Assembly: GCF_013373865.1 (NCBI RefSeq)
Contig: NC_050471.1
Span: forward strand, 7,849,307 to 7,913,306
Direction: 5' to 3'
From: Monomorium pharaonis
Lineage: Eukaryota; Arthropoda; Insecta; Hymenoptera; Formicidae
Length of the DNA: 64,000 nt
Part shown: one piece after another, positions 33,521 to 46,080 of the stretch
Layout of the letters: the number at the start of each line of letters is the position of its first letter
Position numbering within the stretch: position 1 is the stretch's first letter
Position numbers and translations under genes: made by a program
Notes under the pieces: generated by a model
What the model was told of the DNA's origin: nothing
What the model saw: the letters and a program-made list of their open reading frames with translations, nothing else
Databases searched by the model: none

Positions 33521-36500
33521 CAGCGTGCACAACGGCTGCAGGGAGAATACGAGATTAGCATTTCAAATATATAAATGCAAGATGTAACACCGACAAGAAC
33601 ACTGCAACGAAAACAAAAAGAAAAATGCCGGATAGATATTGTAATGTGACGCTTTTCGCTCTTCGTCGCAAGGTCCAATTGCGGAGACAAGGTTTTGATC
33701 CGACATTGTAAAAGAAGTATGTAAAACTACATAAATAATATATGCAAAACTTACACAATTGATAGTGAAATATATAAAATGTTTTAATATTTTTATTTTT
33801 AATCGTGCAAATATATCTTTATATGAAGTGAAAAATTATATTTGTACAATCAGAACTAAAAATACAAAAATTTTATGTACTTCCACTATAAATTGTGTAA
33901 TTGTATATAATTTTTTTACACTTTACAGTATATATTATCCCGGAAGAGAACGCTTCGTGATTACGTAATTATGTTTTGCGCAATTCTCTTTCCTTCTCTT
34001 AATAGCGCAATTAGTGAGTAATTGTTGTAAACCAATAATCTTTGTATCGATGACGTCTCGTTTGATCAGCGGACCGTAACAATGTAGTAGAAGGAAATTG
34101 TTGCTGTCGAGAAAACGAACGGGCCTCAACGGAGGCAGGAGCGCGCAGGTTTCGTATCGTTGTTTTTCATTTTCGCCTGCATTTGGCGTAAAACAGATAT
34201 TGTTGCTGTCGCATTAATTATGCAGCAACCTGGCCGACGAGCACCGAAGCACGAGCGAGACCTGTTGAAAGCAGCAAAAGCAAAGGCGTGAAATGGAAAT
34301 GCTCCGCATTAACCATTACGTGAGATATTCTTGCAGGCAGAATTGTCTAGATTTTAATGAGATCGGCGACCTTTATTTCATTCAATCGTATTCATGAAAT
34401 TAGCATCTGTCTCTCTTTTTTTCGAAATCGTCGATGCCATAATATTGAATTAGTGTAAAAGAGATTTGGCGTGGCTCTTATTACGGTATGTTGACATTAG
34501 CAAATATTATGGAAAATTAAACATGAAAAAGGTGACGTCAAGAATTGTCTGTAACAAAAAATTTTATGCCATTTACAGTACTATTTTATGCTAGCGAAAA
34601 AGAGTCATAAAAAAATATTTGCGTATGATTATGACGTGCGAGTTTCCGAAAGGAACAAACAACTGCTGAATGTTGTAAAAAACATTTGTGATAAATTTTA
34701 AAATTTCCATTGTTTTTTTGCGGAGGCCATTTTTTTGTTCCATTTTATACATTATAATCTCGCGAACGTTTTTTAAATTTATTTTTACGTAATACAAAAC
34801 ATTGTAAATGACTCACATGGTATTAACTTTTTTCTCTATAGAGATTTTGACGTTGCTTTTCCAACAATATATATAATTCGCCATAATAAGAATAATATAA
34901 GAATAACATTATCTCTTCTAAGACTTTTGCACTCATCTCATATAATCTCTTTATATTCTATTCATCGAAATACCGAGATGTAATTTATACTACTTGCGTA
35001 AATTGCCGACTACGGTTTGAAATTTTATGTGTGTATTCAATTGTTACAAGATTCTGTAGCTACCAATCTGCCGTTAACATCACCGTCAACATTTATTGTA
35101 TTGTTATATAGCCATGTAATCGTCCTCGGACGATGGTAGTATGAAAGCAGTTATCTAAATATCAATTGTTAATGTTTTATTTAAATATTTTAGAATTAGC
35201 TTAATTCTCTTGTGCCTTTTTTCTCTCTTGCCCTCTAATTATTTTACCCACAACGGTCCTTTCTCTACTAATTTGGTAAATTAAATTACCAGGTATTTTT
35301 TGGATCCCAATGCTTCGGTTTTATTTTTAAGATCTGGCACTCAATTATCATTTGTCATTAATAATTATTCTTATATGTATGATATCATCATTTTATAGAA
35401 ATCGACAGTTCTGATTATAAGATCTTCTGTCTAGTCTATAAATTCGATACAAATAATATAAATTGCTGCAACGATAAATTCAACGCTTAAATTTGTTTTA
35501 AAAATGACACGATTCAGCGACGATCATGTTACGATGCCAGTTTAAAATGCTTTGATATGAATGACATATGTTTGCACACAGCGTAATTGCAAAGCAATTT
35601 ATTTAGTAGACATTCGGTAGACTGTTGTCAGCTGTCACGTGGGTTTTTTCACGCACAAGAGGAGGCTAGCATATTTAATTCTGACAAAGAGCAACAAAAT
35701 TAAATTGTCATCTCAAAAAATTAACTGTGAACTATATACTCGCTGCATATATAGAGTGAAATATGTGATCATCCGGTCCCTAGGTTGTATTGCTCGAGAA
35801 GAACCCGTTTAAAGTAAATGTTGAATAAAAGCTGAATAAGGGACTGTATTTGCGTTAGAGTGCAATTAACTGATGACTGTAGTCCGACGAAATTAAATGT
35901 ATTAACTGTAGTAAGTGAAGTGTGACAAGCCAGTGAAATTATTATAACTTGTTAAATTTAACAGCAAAAAATTAAAATACTGGAAGTATCACAAAGTAAT
36001 TAAATTAAATTGCAAAAAATTTGTAATTGCATCCCGTATATTTTCCATTGAAAACAAGCCAATATTTAATTTTATTTAAGAATGAATAAAATTATTGGTG
36101 GTACAACAAATAAATTATTTGTGCAAAACAAATGTTTGTGTAAAACAAATAAATTATTAAAATTGTAAAAATAAATTATTGAATAACAAGTTTGTTAAGA
36201 TAAACTAATTTCTTTTATTTCGATGAAAATTTTATCGGAAAATTAAGGTCACTAAGCGTGTTACCTTGTACATGAACGAGATTGTAAGAAGAAGTTAAAA
36301 CAAACTATCTTGTTTGAAACTTTTGTCATCATTTTTTCTCACAGTTAAGATAAGAAGCTCTCAAGTTCATGAGAAAAATCTCTTGTTAGCCTTTGGCGTG
36401 TGAAGATAATTTAAACAATGTACATTGACTCAGTTTTAAGAGAATTTAATGCCTCTTCTAGACATTTTTCCGCTTATGAGCATAAATACGAAAACTTGTT

Positions 36501-37440
36501 ATCCATAATTTTACACATAAAATTAATTATGAAAATACATAATTTCAGCTTCAAAATTAATTACTGCAGTAATTATTGTAAAATTATTGACACATACACA
36601 ATATGACATTAATTCAGGAAAAGAAAGACGATAAGAAAGTATTACAGCATAATTTTTTATCGCAGATATTTTATAATATAAAAATTTTATTATAATATTT
36701 ATTATAAATATCGAAATAAGAAAAAATTTAAATGCAATATTATATATCTTTTTTTCCTTCGTCAATGTTCTGAAATGTTCATGTATGACACATCGGTTTC
36801 TTTATTGTCGATTCCCGCGACGTTGATTAACTCTATCTCAGCGTACCATATCTTTCTATTCGGTCACGATACGATCATCTGGAGAGAATGAATTCAGTTA
36901 ACTTCAATTAAGGTTAACCAGAGGCATGTCAGAGTCAGAGGCATCGATTTCTAAAATGAACGTCGTCAAGTGAAGTGCGTCAATCATTTCATAAATTGCA
37001 CGAACTCATCCGTTAAGTCTAAGTTATATGAAACAAAATTCCTAAGCTGCTTTTCAACAACATAACCATTTTCGAATGACGTGATAGATGTATTTTTTCG
37101 CGATTTTACTTAAATACTTGGAATAAGCTAGTTATATATATATCAAAAATATTAAAAACTTAAATTAATAAATAAAGTAAAAATTAATAAAAATAAAATA
37201 CTATTTGTTGATTGTAATACGTAAAATAAAAAATTAAGTAAAAAGTAATTTTAAGTAAATATCTTATTCTACAAGTTTTGCTGTAAATTTATCAATAATT
37301 AATTTGTAAATATATGAGAAGTTATCTTCTACAATTTATTAATGGTCTGTCGAAAAATCAAATTTCAAATTTACACTCTCGTCCTTTTCAGATAATGTAG
37401 AAAAATTTAAGTTAATAAAAACAGTAACAAAGTTGCAAAT
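33521..37440. other. AT-rich non-coding DNA with a short balanced segment
   Basis: No gene recognised. 34,080-34,330 is less AT-rich and carries the imperfect palindrome at 34,202-34,229. A 12-base motif, ATTGTTGCTGTC, occurs twice (near 34,097 and 34,199). The remainder is poly-A/T-rich. Confidence 0.5.
34202..34229. promoter_or_regulatory. Imperfect palindrome around a TAATTA core
   Basis: GTTGCT and AGCAAC form the outer arms, GCAT and ATGC the inner arms around TAATT, with three unpaired bases (GTC) on one side. TAATTA is the standard homeodomain core, but no binding is shown. A second copy lies at 58,434-58,461. Confidence 0.3.
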
Positions 37441-38545
37441 GTGTCCGATTCCGGCTTTAGACTTCAGGCTTTAGACTTTACACACGCGATGCGATGGTGG
37501 GTGGTAACGGGTCGCAATTGCGTGGAGGGAGAGACGGCCACATGGCAGGGGAATAATAACGACAGCCAGACTGACACACCACGCGGCGTGCAAAGAGCCA
37601 TCGGAGACGAGAGACGTGAGCCTTTATAAATCGCGAGGATGCACGCCGAAGCAGTGACACCTCGGCCGACGACGGTGAAAACGCGCGGCCGCGATTGATC
37701 AGTAGTGGCGAACGCATTTTTCACGCTTGAGCATCGTAAGAGTATCCACGGGGCGCGATTAAAGACGCAAAAGTTTCCAACAAATGACATCGCGAAGTTT
37801 TCCACTGATGATCCAACGGCGATCGCTCGCCTTACATTTCCCCCGCGAAAAAATGATAAAAGATTCCTCCCTTCTTCGAGGGAGGAATTGAAATCTCGAC
37901 TCGAAGAGTAGTTGATCGCAATTAATTTGCTGCGCTTTCCACTAAGTTTCTTCTTTGTTTTATCGACCTCGGCCGGCGTTTCGATCAAGGTATTTGAAAT
38001 AACGAACCTCTCAAGGTTTCTAAAACGTCAAGAACAATATCGACACCTCGGCAAACAAACATTTCGCCCGCCAATATTGCCGCACTTTAACCGTGTAAGG
38101 TCGATCGTTCACGTCGGGACATTCAATCGGTTAACTTCCCCGGAAACTGATCGACCGGAACTCACCGCCTCGAGGAATTGCGAGATTCTTCGAAACGACT
38201 AGTACGACGCGCTTCCAGCTGCAGTAGCATCGATCGTTGCAAATTGGATTGCCGTTAAGACTGAGCGGCGGGGACCACCTCGGAGTCGAACAGACTTGGT
38301 GCTCAGTGCCGCCAGTATCAGCGCGAAATTTCCAGCGAGAGAGTGGAATTTCGGAGTTCGGAGCGTCGCGGCTTAATTCACCACGGGAGAAAGCGCACGT
38401 CTAGCAGCACCTGGGATGTGCAGTAAACGAGCGTGACTGAGAGAAAGAAGAATACGACGAGCTGTACGTTGCGCTCACGGATGAGACTTGTTAGCGGCGG
38501 GCTCGTACCGAGAGTCAGTTAGTGGTGATCTTGACAAACAGGCAA
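37441..38545 (+). other. GC-rich island, possible promoter and 5' untranslated exon (first copy)
   Basis: About 1.1 kb of GC-rich, CpG-containing DNA in an AT-rich setting. It opens with a 14-bp tandem duplication (GGCTTTAGACTTCA / GGCTTTAGACTTTA, 37,453-37,480), then the TATA candidate, and has splice-donor-like strings at about 37,730 (CGTAAGAG), 37,987 (AAGGTATTT) and 38,093 (GTGTAAGG). Near the end, TCAGTT (about 38,515) resembles an arthropod initiator and CAGGCAAGT (about 38,538) a GC-type donor. Open frames here lack an ATG or domain. Untranslated-exon and promoter roles are inferred from composition and motifs only. Confidence 0.35.
37625..37655 (+). promoter_or_regulatory. TATA box with initiator-like CAGTG 28 bp downstream
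   Basis: TATAAA at 37,625-37,630 is followed by GCAGTGAC with its A at 37,653. The spacing of 28 bp is within the range for a TATA-driven start. The setting is the GC-rich island. It is duplicated at 61,862-61,892. No transcript evidence is available and TATAAA is common in AT-rich genomes, although less so inside a GC-rich island. Confidence 0.35.
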
Positions 38546-39743
38546 GTACGATGTCTTCGACATAAGAATGTCCAACTATAAATTAAATTAAATTAAGCTT
38601 ACAACTGTTTGATTAGAGAAAAATATAAATGTCATTTCGAAACAATTATATGTGAATTATATATCCAATCTATCTCTTACACTATCAAAGAGCATAAAAA
38701 TATAATTTATCTCTTTCTGTTATATTTTTCTTTAATACGAAATTGTAAGCTTGACGTACGACAATGATAGCACATGCGACCCCATCTGGAGTTGACTTTA
38801 CTCTGGAAAGATCTAATAATCTCTACGATCACACAAGTCCCACATGATTGCATATAATTAAACGTGGCTTCACTGATAGTCGCGCAGGAATTTATACAGG
38901 GCACTTTAATTACGTTATCATAAATGAAGATCAATTGAAAATCCTATTAGAGCATTATGCAAATTTAATAACTGTTAATTAACATGTACTACGAAATTTC
39001 AGTGTGTAGCCACGTAGCTCTGTTGACGCAATTATCGATATTTAATTGCTTTGGAATAACTAATTAAGAGATTTTTTCAAATATTTATACGTTTTGTACG
39101 ACATAAATTAAGAATGAATTGATGTTTATTTTCTGTAGGGTTTTCCAACGTACGATAAAATGCGATAAAAAGTGCACTGCGAAAAGAACTAACATACTAA
39201 TCGCCAGTTTTGTACATTATTTTTTTCTACTTAATAACTCACAAAAAGCATGTCATAATATTTAAAAATATAATAACTTTTTAAGTTATATTTTAAATAG
39301 ATAGTAACTTTAAAAAAAATTAAATATTCTTACTTGATTTACATGACATGCAATTTTTCACTTCTTATTAAATTTTAATAACTTTATATATGCTGATTTT
39401 AATATTTGCCTGACAAGCTAAATTTTTTTAAAGGTCAGAATCAGAGTTAGAGGTTCAAAAACCGTAAAAAAAACATTTCGTTTTCACTTGTCTCTTCGGG
39501 AGTAAAATCGGTCCATTTTACCATCGTCCTTTATTTAAACTGTAGAATTTATTAAAAACAGATTTACGAACTTTTTTTTTTCTTGTTACATCCTGGTATT
39601 TTATAATTGACATAACTTTTTTAAATCTTACAAAAAGAAATTACAAGATTAAGCTTATTGTTAATAATGATTTATACTCATATAATAATGTATTAAAAAA
39701 AACTGAAATTGGGGAAATACTTGTTAGAGTGTTGAAAAATCAA
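38546..39743. other. AT-rich non-coding DNA up to the gap
   Basis: No gene recognised. The sequence stops abruptly at the N run. The equivalent sequence in the second copy continues beyond this point (63,986-64,000), so this is a contig end. Confidence 0.6.
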
Positions 39744-40243
39744 NNNNNNNNNNNNNNNNNNNNNNNNNNNNNNNNNNNNNNNNNNNNNNNNNNNNNNNNN
39801 NNNNNNNNNNNNNNNNNNNNNNNNNNNNNNNNNNNNNNNNNNNNNNNNNNNNNNNNNNNNNNNNNNNNNNNNNNNNNNNNNNNNNNNNNNNNNNNNNNNN
39901 NNNNNNNNNNNNNNNNNNNNNNNNNNNNNNNNNNNNNNNNNNNNNNNNNNNNNNNNNNNNNNNNNNNNNNNNNNNNNNNNNNNNNNNNNNNNNNNNNNNN
40001 NNNNNNNNNNNNNNNNNNNNNNNNNNNNNNNNNNNNNNNNNNNNNNNNNNNNNNNNNNNNNNNNNNNNNNNNNNNNNNNNNNNNNNNNNNNNNNNNNNNN
40101 NNNNNNNNNNNNNNNNNNNNNNNNNNNNNNNNNNNNNNNNNNNNNNNNNNNNNNNNNNNNNNNNNNNNNNNNNNNNNNNNNNNNNNNNNNNNNNNNNNNN
40201 NNNNNNNNNNNNNNNNNNNNNNNNNNNNNNNNNNNNNNNNNNN
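39744..40243. other. Assembly gap of exactly 500 N
   Basis: 500 unknown bases. The round number indicates a scaffolding placeholder and not a measured distance. Open frames that cross it are meaningless. Confidence 0.99.
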
Positions 40244-43200
40244 AACACGGCGTTAAAATAAATGAAACTGTTGATAGACCCCCCCTCGCTTTGCATTTCA
40301 CGTTCGTTAGCCCATTCATACAAAATATTTCTGTGGTTTTTCGGTCTCTGTGTCCATGACTACAGTGTTACCACCCGTTTCTTGGTGGTTTCATTCCTTA
40401 TCTTACCCAACTCTCTCGCAACTCTTGTACGCGTCCTGAACTATCTGAGACTACGTCGTTTTACACTACTGCTCCTCGATATCGATTCGCACTTGTCGTG
40501 TAGCCTTCGAAAGAAAGTCCAGTTTCACGCCACTACTGTTTCCAAATGTTCTAATTAATTACATCACGGAACGGGCCCTACAGACCACATATTTACGCGT
40601 CCCGACCTATATGAGAATTCCGTTTCCTCCCGGATTCGGCGAATCGATTAGCCACTTGTCGGCGTAGGCCTTAGACCTTCACGGTTTTCCAGTCCCACAA
40701 CTCATTGTTTACACCTTGTTTTCACTACTTATTCACCGTGAACACCTTCTAGCACCCTCGGTCCCGCGTCCCGCCCTATCTGGCGAATTCACCCGTTTTA
40801 CAACCCCTAGATCTGTTTCACAAATCTCGATAGCACTTGTACGGTTAGCTTAGCACTTCCGTTTGTGGGCCAACCCATGGTTAAACAATGTTTAATTCCT
40901 TATATCTGACCTTTATTAAGACACATATGGTGCTAGAGCACCGTCGCGACTATCTGAGAGCATTACGTCACATAACGAGATCTGTCGCTATTCAACTAGC
41001 CTTGAGTGCGGTTAGCTTACAAAATTCTAGTTTTTCGTGGCAAAATGTCATGTTTTAAAAAAATGTGCAATTACATTATATCCTGACCTTTATACACACC
41101 TATTGTACGCGTCCCGAACATAGGAGGACTACGTTCCCATCCTTAGTCTGTCGTATCTTGCTTCGCCCCGCTTGCCGCCGTGTAGATACCCATTAGATTC
41201 ATTCAAGTTTTCACGCGAACACTCATTGTTTACACCATGTTCTACTTATTCTATCACCGGACCTTCCCGACAACTATTGTCGCGTCGAACTCTGAGCATC
41301 CGTTTAACATACTTCGATCTGTCGCCCTGCGCTAGCACTTGTCGTGTCGCCTTCGACATTCCCGTTTTTCAAGCCCTCCACCCTTGTTTAATCACAACTG
41401 TTCGACTTTTATATCACCGCCCTTACTGCCACTATTGTCGCGTCCCGCCCCTTCTCTGAGAATTACCGTTAACATCTACTCGATCTGTGACTTTCCCTCG
41501 CCCTGAGTTTCGCCTTCGCAATGTCATTAGTTTTTCAGGCCACTCTTGTTCACCCCCTGTTCCTCCTTCTTATGTCTCATCTGAATTTTATCGAAACACT
41601 TGCTGTCCGGTACTGATCCTCTCTGCGAATTTCCGTTAACCTAATAGTTGTCGTCTTCGTATAGCATTGTCGTGTAGTATGCCTTCGGAACTCAGTTTTC
41701 ACGCCCAATAATTGTGTAAACAACATGTTCCTATGCTATACCTGCCTTTATAGCAAACATATTTACGCGTCTCCGAACTATATGAGATTTGGTGTTACCC
41801 CTCCCCTCGTCTGTCGATATTCGCTTAGCCCGTGTCGTGTGCCTCACAAATTGACAAGTTTTTTTGGGCCCACACTTCTTGTTTCAAACCCGTTTTCCCT
41901 GTTCATTATATACCTGATACTCTCTAGTCCTCTATGTGTCCGTCGCGACACTCTATCTGCGAATTCCGTTCTTAAACCCGAACAGATCTGTCGAGATTCG
42001 CTTCGCACTCGGTTGGTACTAGCCTTAGAAATCCCGTTTTTCGGGTCTCACACCCTTGTCGACAAAGGTCTCTTACTTTATATTATCTCAACCTGATGCC
42101 CTTTACTGTCCATCGCACTTTGTACGGGTCCCCCCGGCCACGATTGAGCTTCCGTTGAAATACCCAGATTGGTCGCTTTTCAAAGCGCAAGTTGCCGTGT
42201 TGCCTAGCAAATTCCCGTTTTTTTCGGGCCAACATCCTGTTTCCCTGCTAAACCCTGTTTCCTCATTCTATCCTCGGCCCTTCTTAGCACCCTATGGTCC
42301 GGTCCGTCATAGAGCCCTCCGTTACGCATTCGCTCTGTCCGACTTCCTCGCCTTTGTGTAGTCTTCGACCTTCCGTTTTCCGCCCCCCTCCTTGTTTACA
42401 CCTGTTGTTCATCTCCCGAGTATTTCCTTTCGTTATTCCCGTATGATTTCCTTTATAGACCCATCTTGTTTTAGCGTCTCGCGATCGGCGAGTCTCTAGA
42501 TGCCTTATGTTCAATATCATAGATCCTCTGTCGCTTCTTCGCTTCCCTTGTGTGTCGCTTTCGCCCTTCCCGTTTTGCCCCGCCCTCTGTTCCCCCCTGT
42601 TCTCATTCCCCTACCCCGGCCTTCCCGCCCTTTTGTCCGGCCGCCTCCTTGCGCCCCCCTCCCCTCCTTCGATGTGTCCCCGCTTCCAGCTTGAGCTTTT
42701 GTTGCGTTGCCTCGCCCTTCCCGTTTTTCCCGCCCATCCTTTTTTTTCCACCCTGTCTCTTCTCTCGATCCCTTGGCACTTCTCGCCCCCTCTGTCCGCT
42801 CCCCCTGCATCCTGGATCGTCACCCCCTAGCTGCTCTTGCTCTCGTGCTCCCCCTCTCGTTCCATCTTCCCGTCCCATTTACTCCCTACCTTTCCGTTGC
42901 TGCGCCCCTCTGCCAGTCACTCAACCTACTTTTTATAGCCTTGTTGTCTCTAGCTCCCCGTTTTTTACCACTCATGTTCAACCGTTCATTACTATCTGCA
43001 TGTCGACACTTACGTGGCACTTGCGGTCGGCCAATCAACTCCGATATCAATCGCTTCTGACGGTGTTAATGTTCTTGGTCATATATTTTGATCTATGTAC
43101 TAACTCTTGGCTTATCGCTAACTTGTCGCTGTCACTGAGGCTTGTTCTCTACATGCTTTTCCCTCTCTGTCGTGTGGAGTTGGCCTTTCTTTTCACGAAA

Positions 43201-44570
43201 TACTGTTTCAGCAGTTGCCTAATTTAATCGGCCTTCTGTGGAATCGATTCGATATATCCGTCTGATTCTTTGTCGCTATTGCTGCCTGGTGTATCCATTA
43301 GACGCATTTTTAATCTCCTATTTTAACAATTTGTTTACTTGTTTCTTGATACTCTTTTTCTATCCCCTCTGACTCGTGTGTGGTGGATCTGTTGTCCTTC
43401 TTAGTGATATGGTTTTGTGGGGCATCGGACTGGTTTTTTGCTAGTTTTCTACTCCACGTTTGCCCGCACCAGTACGTGTTTCGAGCACATGTCTCCCTAC
43501 TCGCATTTAGTCCGGAATTTGTCGCAGTCCCTAGAGTCCGCATTCATCTCGTTTCATGCTCTCCTTAGGATGCGCCCGACTATAGATCCCGTAAGGGGCT
43601 TCTGCCTCGTTTATTCAGCTCGAACGGTCGTGCCCCACTATACGTTTTTTGGGCCGATCGTTTTGGTACCCATGGCGGCATAAATTTTTGGACTGGTCTC
43701 CGACATCTGTCCGTTTCCGTGTCCTGGTTATAGGTGTATTATTATTCCCCGATGTCAGCGTGGTCTCCTCTGTTTACCTAGCATTCAGTTTTCTGGCATC
43801 CTGTCACCCGTTCTTATCGCCCTAGCCGTCTTCATAGCGCCTTTATTGTTGGTATGATTTGTTGTGTTTGTCTTCTTCTGGGTGACCTGAGTGGTGGTGC
43901 ATCAGTTTTACTAAACATAAACTTTTGTTTCTTTGGTTCTCGACGGTTCTATTTGATAGCATCAGCGATACCTTCCCTGTTAGACACCGCTACCGCGTCG
44001 GTATGTGGGTAATATGTCGCACTCTCACTTCTCCAATTGGCTTCTTAGTCGCATCAGCATCAGCCCATACTATTCCCTTTTGGCACTCCTAAGAAGACAC
44101 ACGCCAAATGCCATTGTAAGACATAGGTCGGGGCTGAATGCAAACGATCTGTAAAATAAATACACCACAATAGACAATTAATTCCACGAACAACATATAC
44201 GCGATTTTTTTTGCAGGGAGATTGCGGAAAAAGATAAGCAACAGGTGCAGCTATTTTTTGCCATGGTGTGCAAAACTTTCCACACCTAACTGGAAAGCTG
44301 ATGTCCATTACAATGGGTATAAAACCTACATAACCTGACAAGCACAAACCGGTACAGATGGCAAAACACACCATATAGCACGGCCACAAGCAAAAAAACA
44401 TGGTGAACCCATATCCATAGATATGAAGAGATCTACCAGTCTGTGAGATAATACGTTGTACCTTGGAACGTTCCCTTGGCGACCTGAACCATATTTCGCC
44501 AAGTAGCTACAAGTGGTACCGTGTAGTCAAATGTGAGCAGAGTACAAACGTGAATTCTTGCACGTCACCC
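40244..44570. repeat. Severely corrupted satellite sequence
   Basis: The first bases after the gap match the third monomer of the clean array: GCGTTAAAATAAAT, CTGTTGATA and CATTTCACGT correspond to about 17,644-17,695. The next unit carries the rare GCGTCCTGAACTAT variant, also found at 17,784. Phase motifs recur every 158-184 bp (about 40,426, 40,592, 40,760, 41,104, 41,278, 41,436, 41,762, 42,121), so the array is still present beneath heavy substitution. Substitutions are mostly towards C and T up to about 43,000, towards T and G to about 44,060, then towards A and C. Between about 42,400 and 44,570 the monomer can hardly be recognised. Long frames here, such as 225 codons at 42,550-43,227, are artefacts. 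Confidence 0.8.
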
Positions 44571-46080
44571 CATAATAATTCCGGTTATAAAATGTTCTAA
44601 TTAAATTATATCACCGAACTTCATAGAAACTATTGAACGCGTACCCGAATTATGAGATTACGGTTGTAAAATATATTAGGATCTGTCACGATATTCGATT
44701 AGCACTTGTCGGTGTAGCTTCAAAATTCAGTTTTTGCAAGCAATAATGTTTAAAAAAGTTTAATTAATTTATCACCGGAACTTTAAGAAACATATTGATA
44801 GACGTCCCGAACTATATTAGAATTAGTTGAATTTAAATAGATCTGGCGATATTCGAATTAGCATTGTCCGCTTGTGCCTTAGAAATGTCTCAAGTTTTTC
44901 GGAGCATGAATAATTGTTTAAAAATGTTCTAATTAAATTAATCACCTGGAAATTTATAGAAACATATTGTACGCGTCCCGAACTATAGAGAAAGTACGTT
45001 AAAATACATAGATACTGCGATATTCAGATCGCATTGACGTGTAGCCTTCAACAATTCAAGTTGTGTTCGGCGAATAAAGTGTTTAAACAAATGTTCTAAT
45101 AATTAATCATCTGAACTTTATAGAAACATATTGACGGCGTCCCGCATCTATATAGAATTACGTAAAATAATACAGATCTGGCGATATATTCGACGCACTT
45201 GTCGTGTTTAATAGCCTTAGAAATCAAGTTTGTCGCAAAATAATTGTTTAAAAAATGTTTTTTTAATAATTATATACTGAAACTTTATAGAAACAGTTTG
45301 TTACGCCGTCCCGAATACTATGAGAATACGTTAAATAAATATGGATCTGTCGAATTTCGACTAGCAATGTGACGTGTGTAGCTAGAAATTAAAGTTTTTT
45401 CAGCAAATAATGTTTAAAAAATGTTCTAATTAATTATATACCTGAACTTTACTAGAAACATATTGTACGCGTCCCGAACTATATGAGAATTACGTTAAAA
45501 TAATTAGATCTGTCGATATTCGATTAGACTTGTCGTGGTAGACCTTAGAAATTCAAGTTTTCAAGCAAACATATGTTAAAAAATGTTCTACTAATATGAT
45601 CACAGAAACTTATAGAAACATATTGTTACCGGTCCCGAACTTATGGAGAATAACGTAAATAATAGAGCTGTCGATATTCGATTAGCCATGTCGTGTTAGC
45701 TTAGAAAATTCAAGTTTTTCAAGCAAATAATTGTTTAAGAAAATGTTTCTAATTAATTATATCACCGACATTTGATAGAAACATATTGTACGCGTCCCGA
45801 AATATGAGAATTACGTTAAATAAATTTAGATCTGTCGTATTCGGATTAGCACTTGTCGGTTGTAGCCTTAGAAATCAGTTGTTCACGCATAATGAATTGT
45901 TTAAAAAAATGTTCTATTAATTATATCACCGGAAACTTACAGAACATATTGTTACGCGTCACGAACTATATGAGAATTACGTATTTAAAAATAATTAGAT
46001 CTGTCGATATTCGATTGCACTTGGCGGTTAGTAGCCTTAGAAATCAAGTTTTTGTCAAGCAAAATAATTGTTTAAAAAAT
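44571..46080. repeat. Satellite with dense indel errors
   Basis: Monomers are recognisable again but have frequent single-base insertions and deletions (for example at 44,632, 44,795, 45,302, 45,626 and 45,950). The frequency falls rightward until the sequence becomes clean near 46,080. Confidence 0.88.

Noticed and set aside
39693..40323. Open frames of 175-208 codons across the N run
   Set aside because: They consist almost wholly of unknown residues through the 500-N gap.
42550..43227. 225-codon plus-strand open frame and overlapping long frames at 41,700-43,700
   Set aside because: They lie in corrupted satellite sequence that is C/T-rich by error. They are low-complexity (Pro/Ser/Leu/Phe) and no such frame exists in the clean copy of the array.
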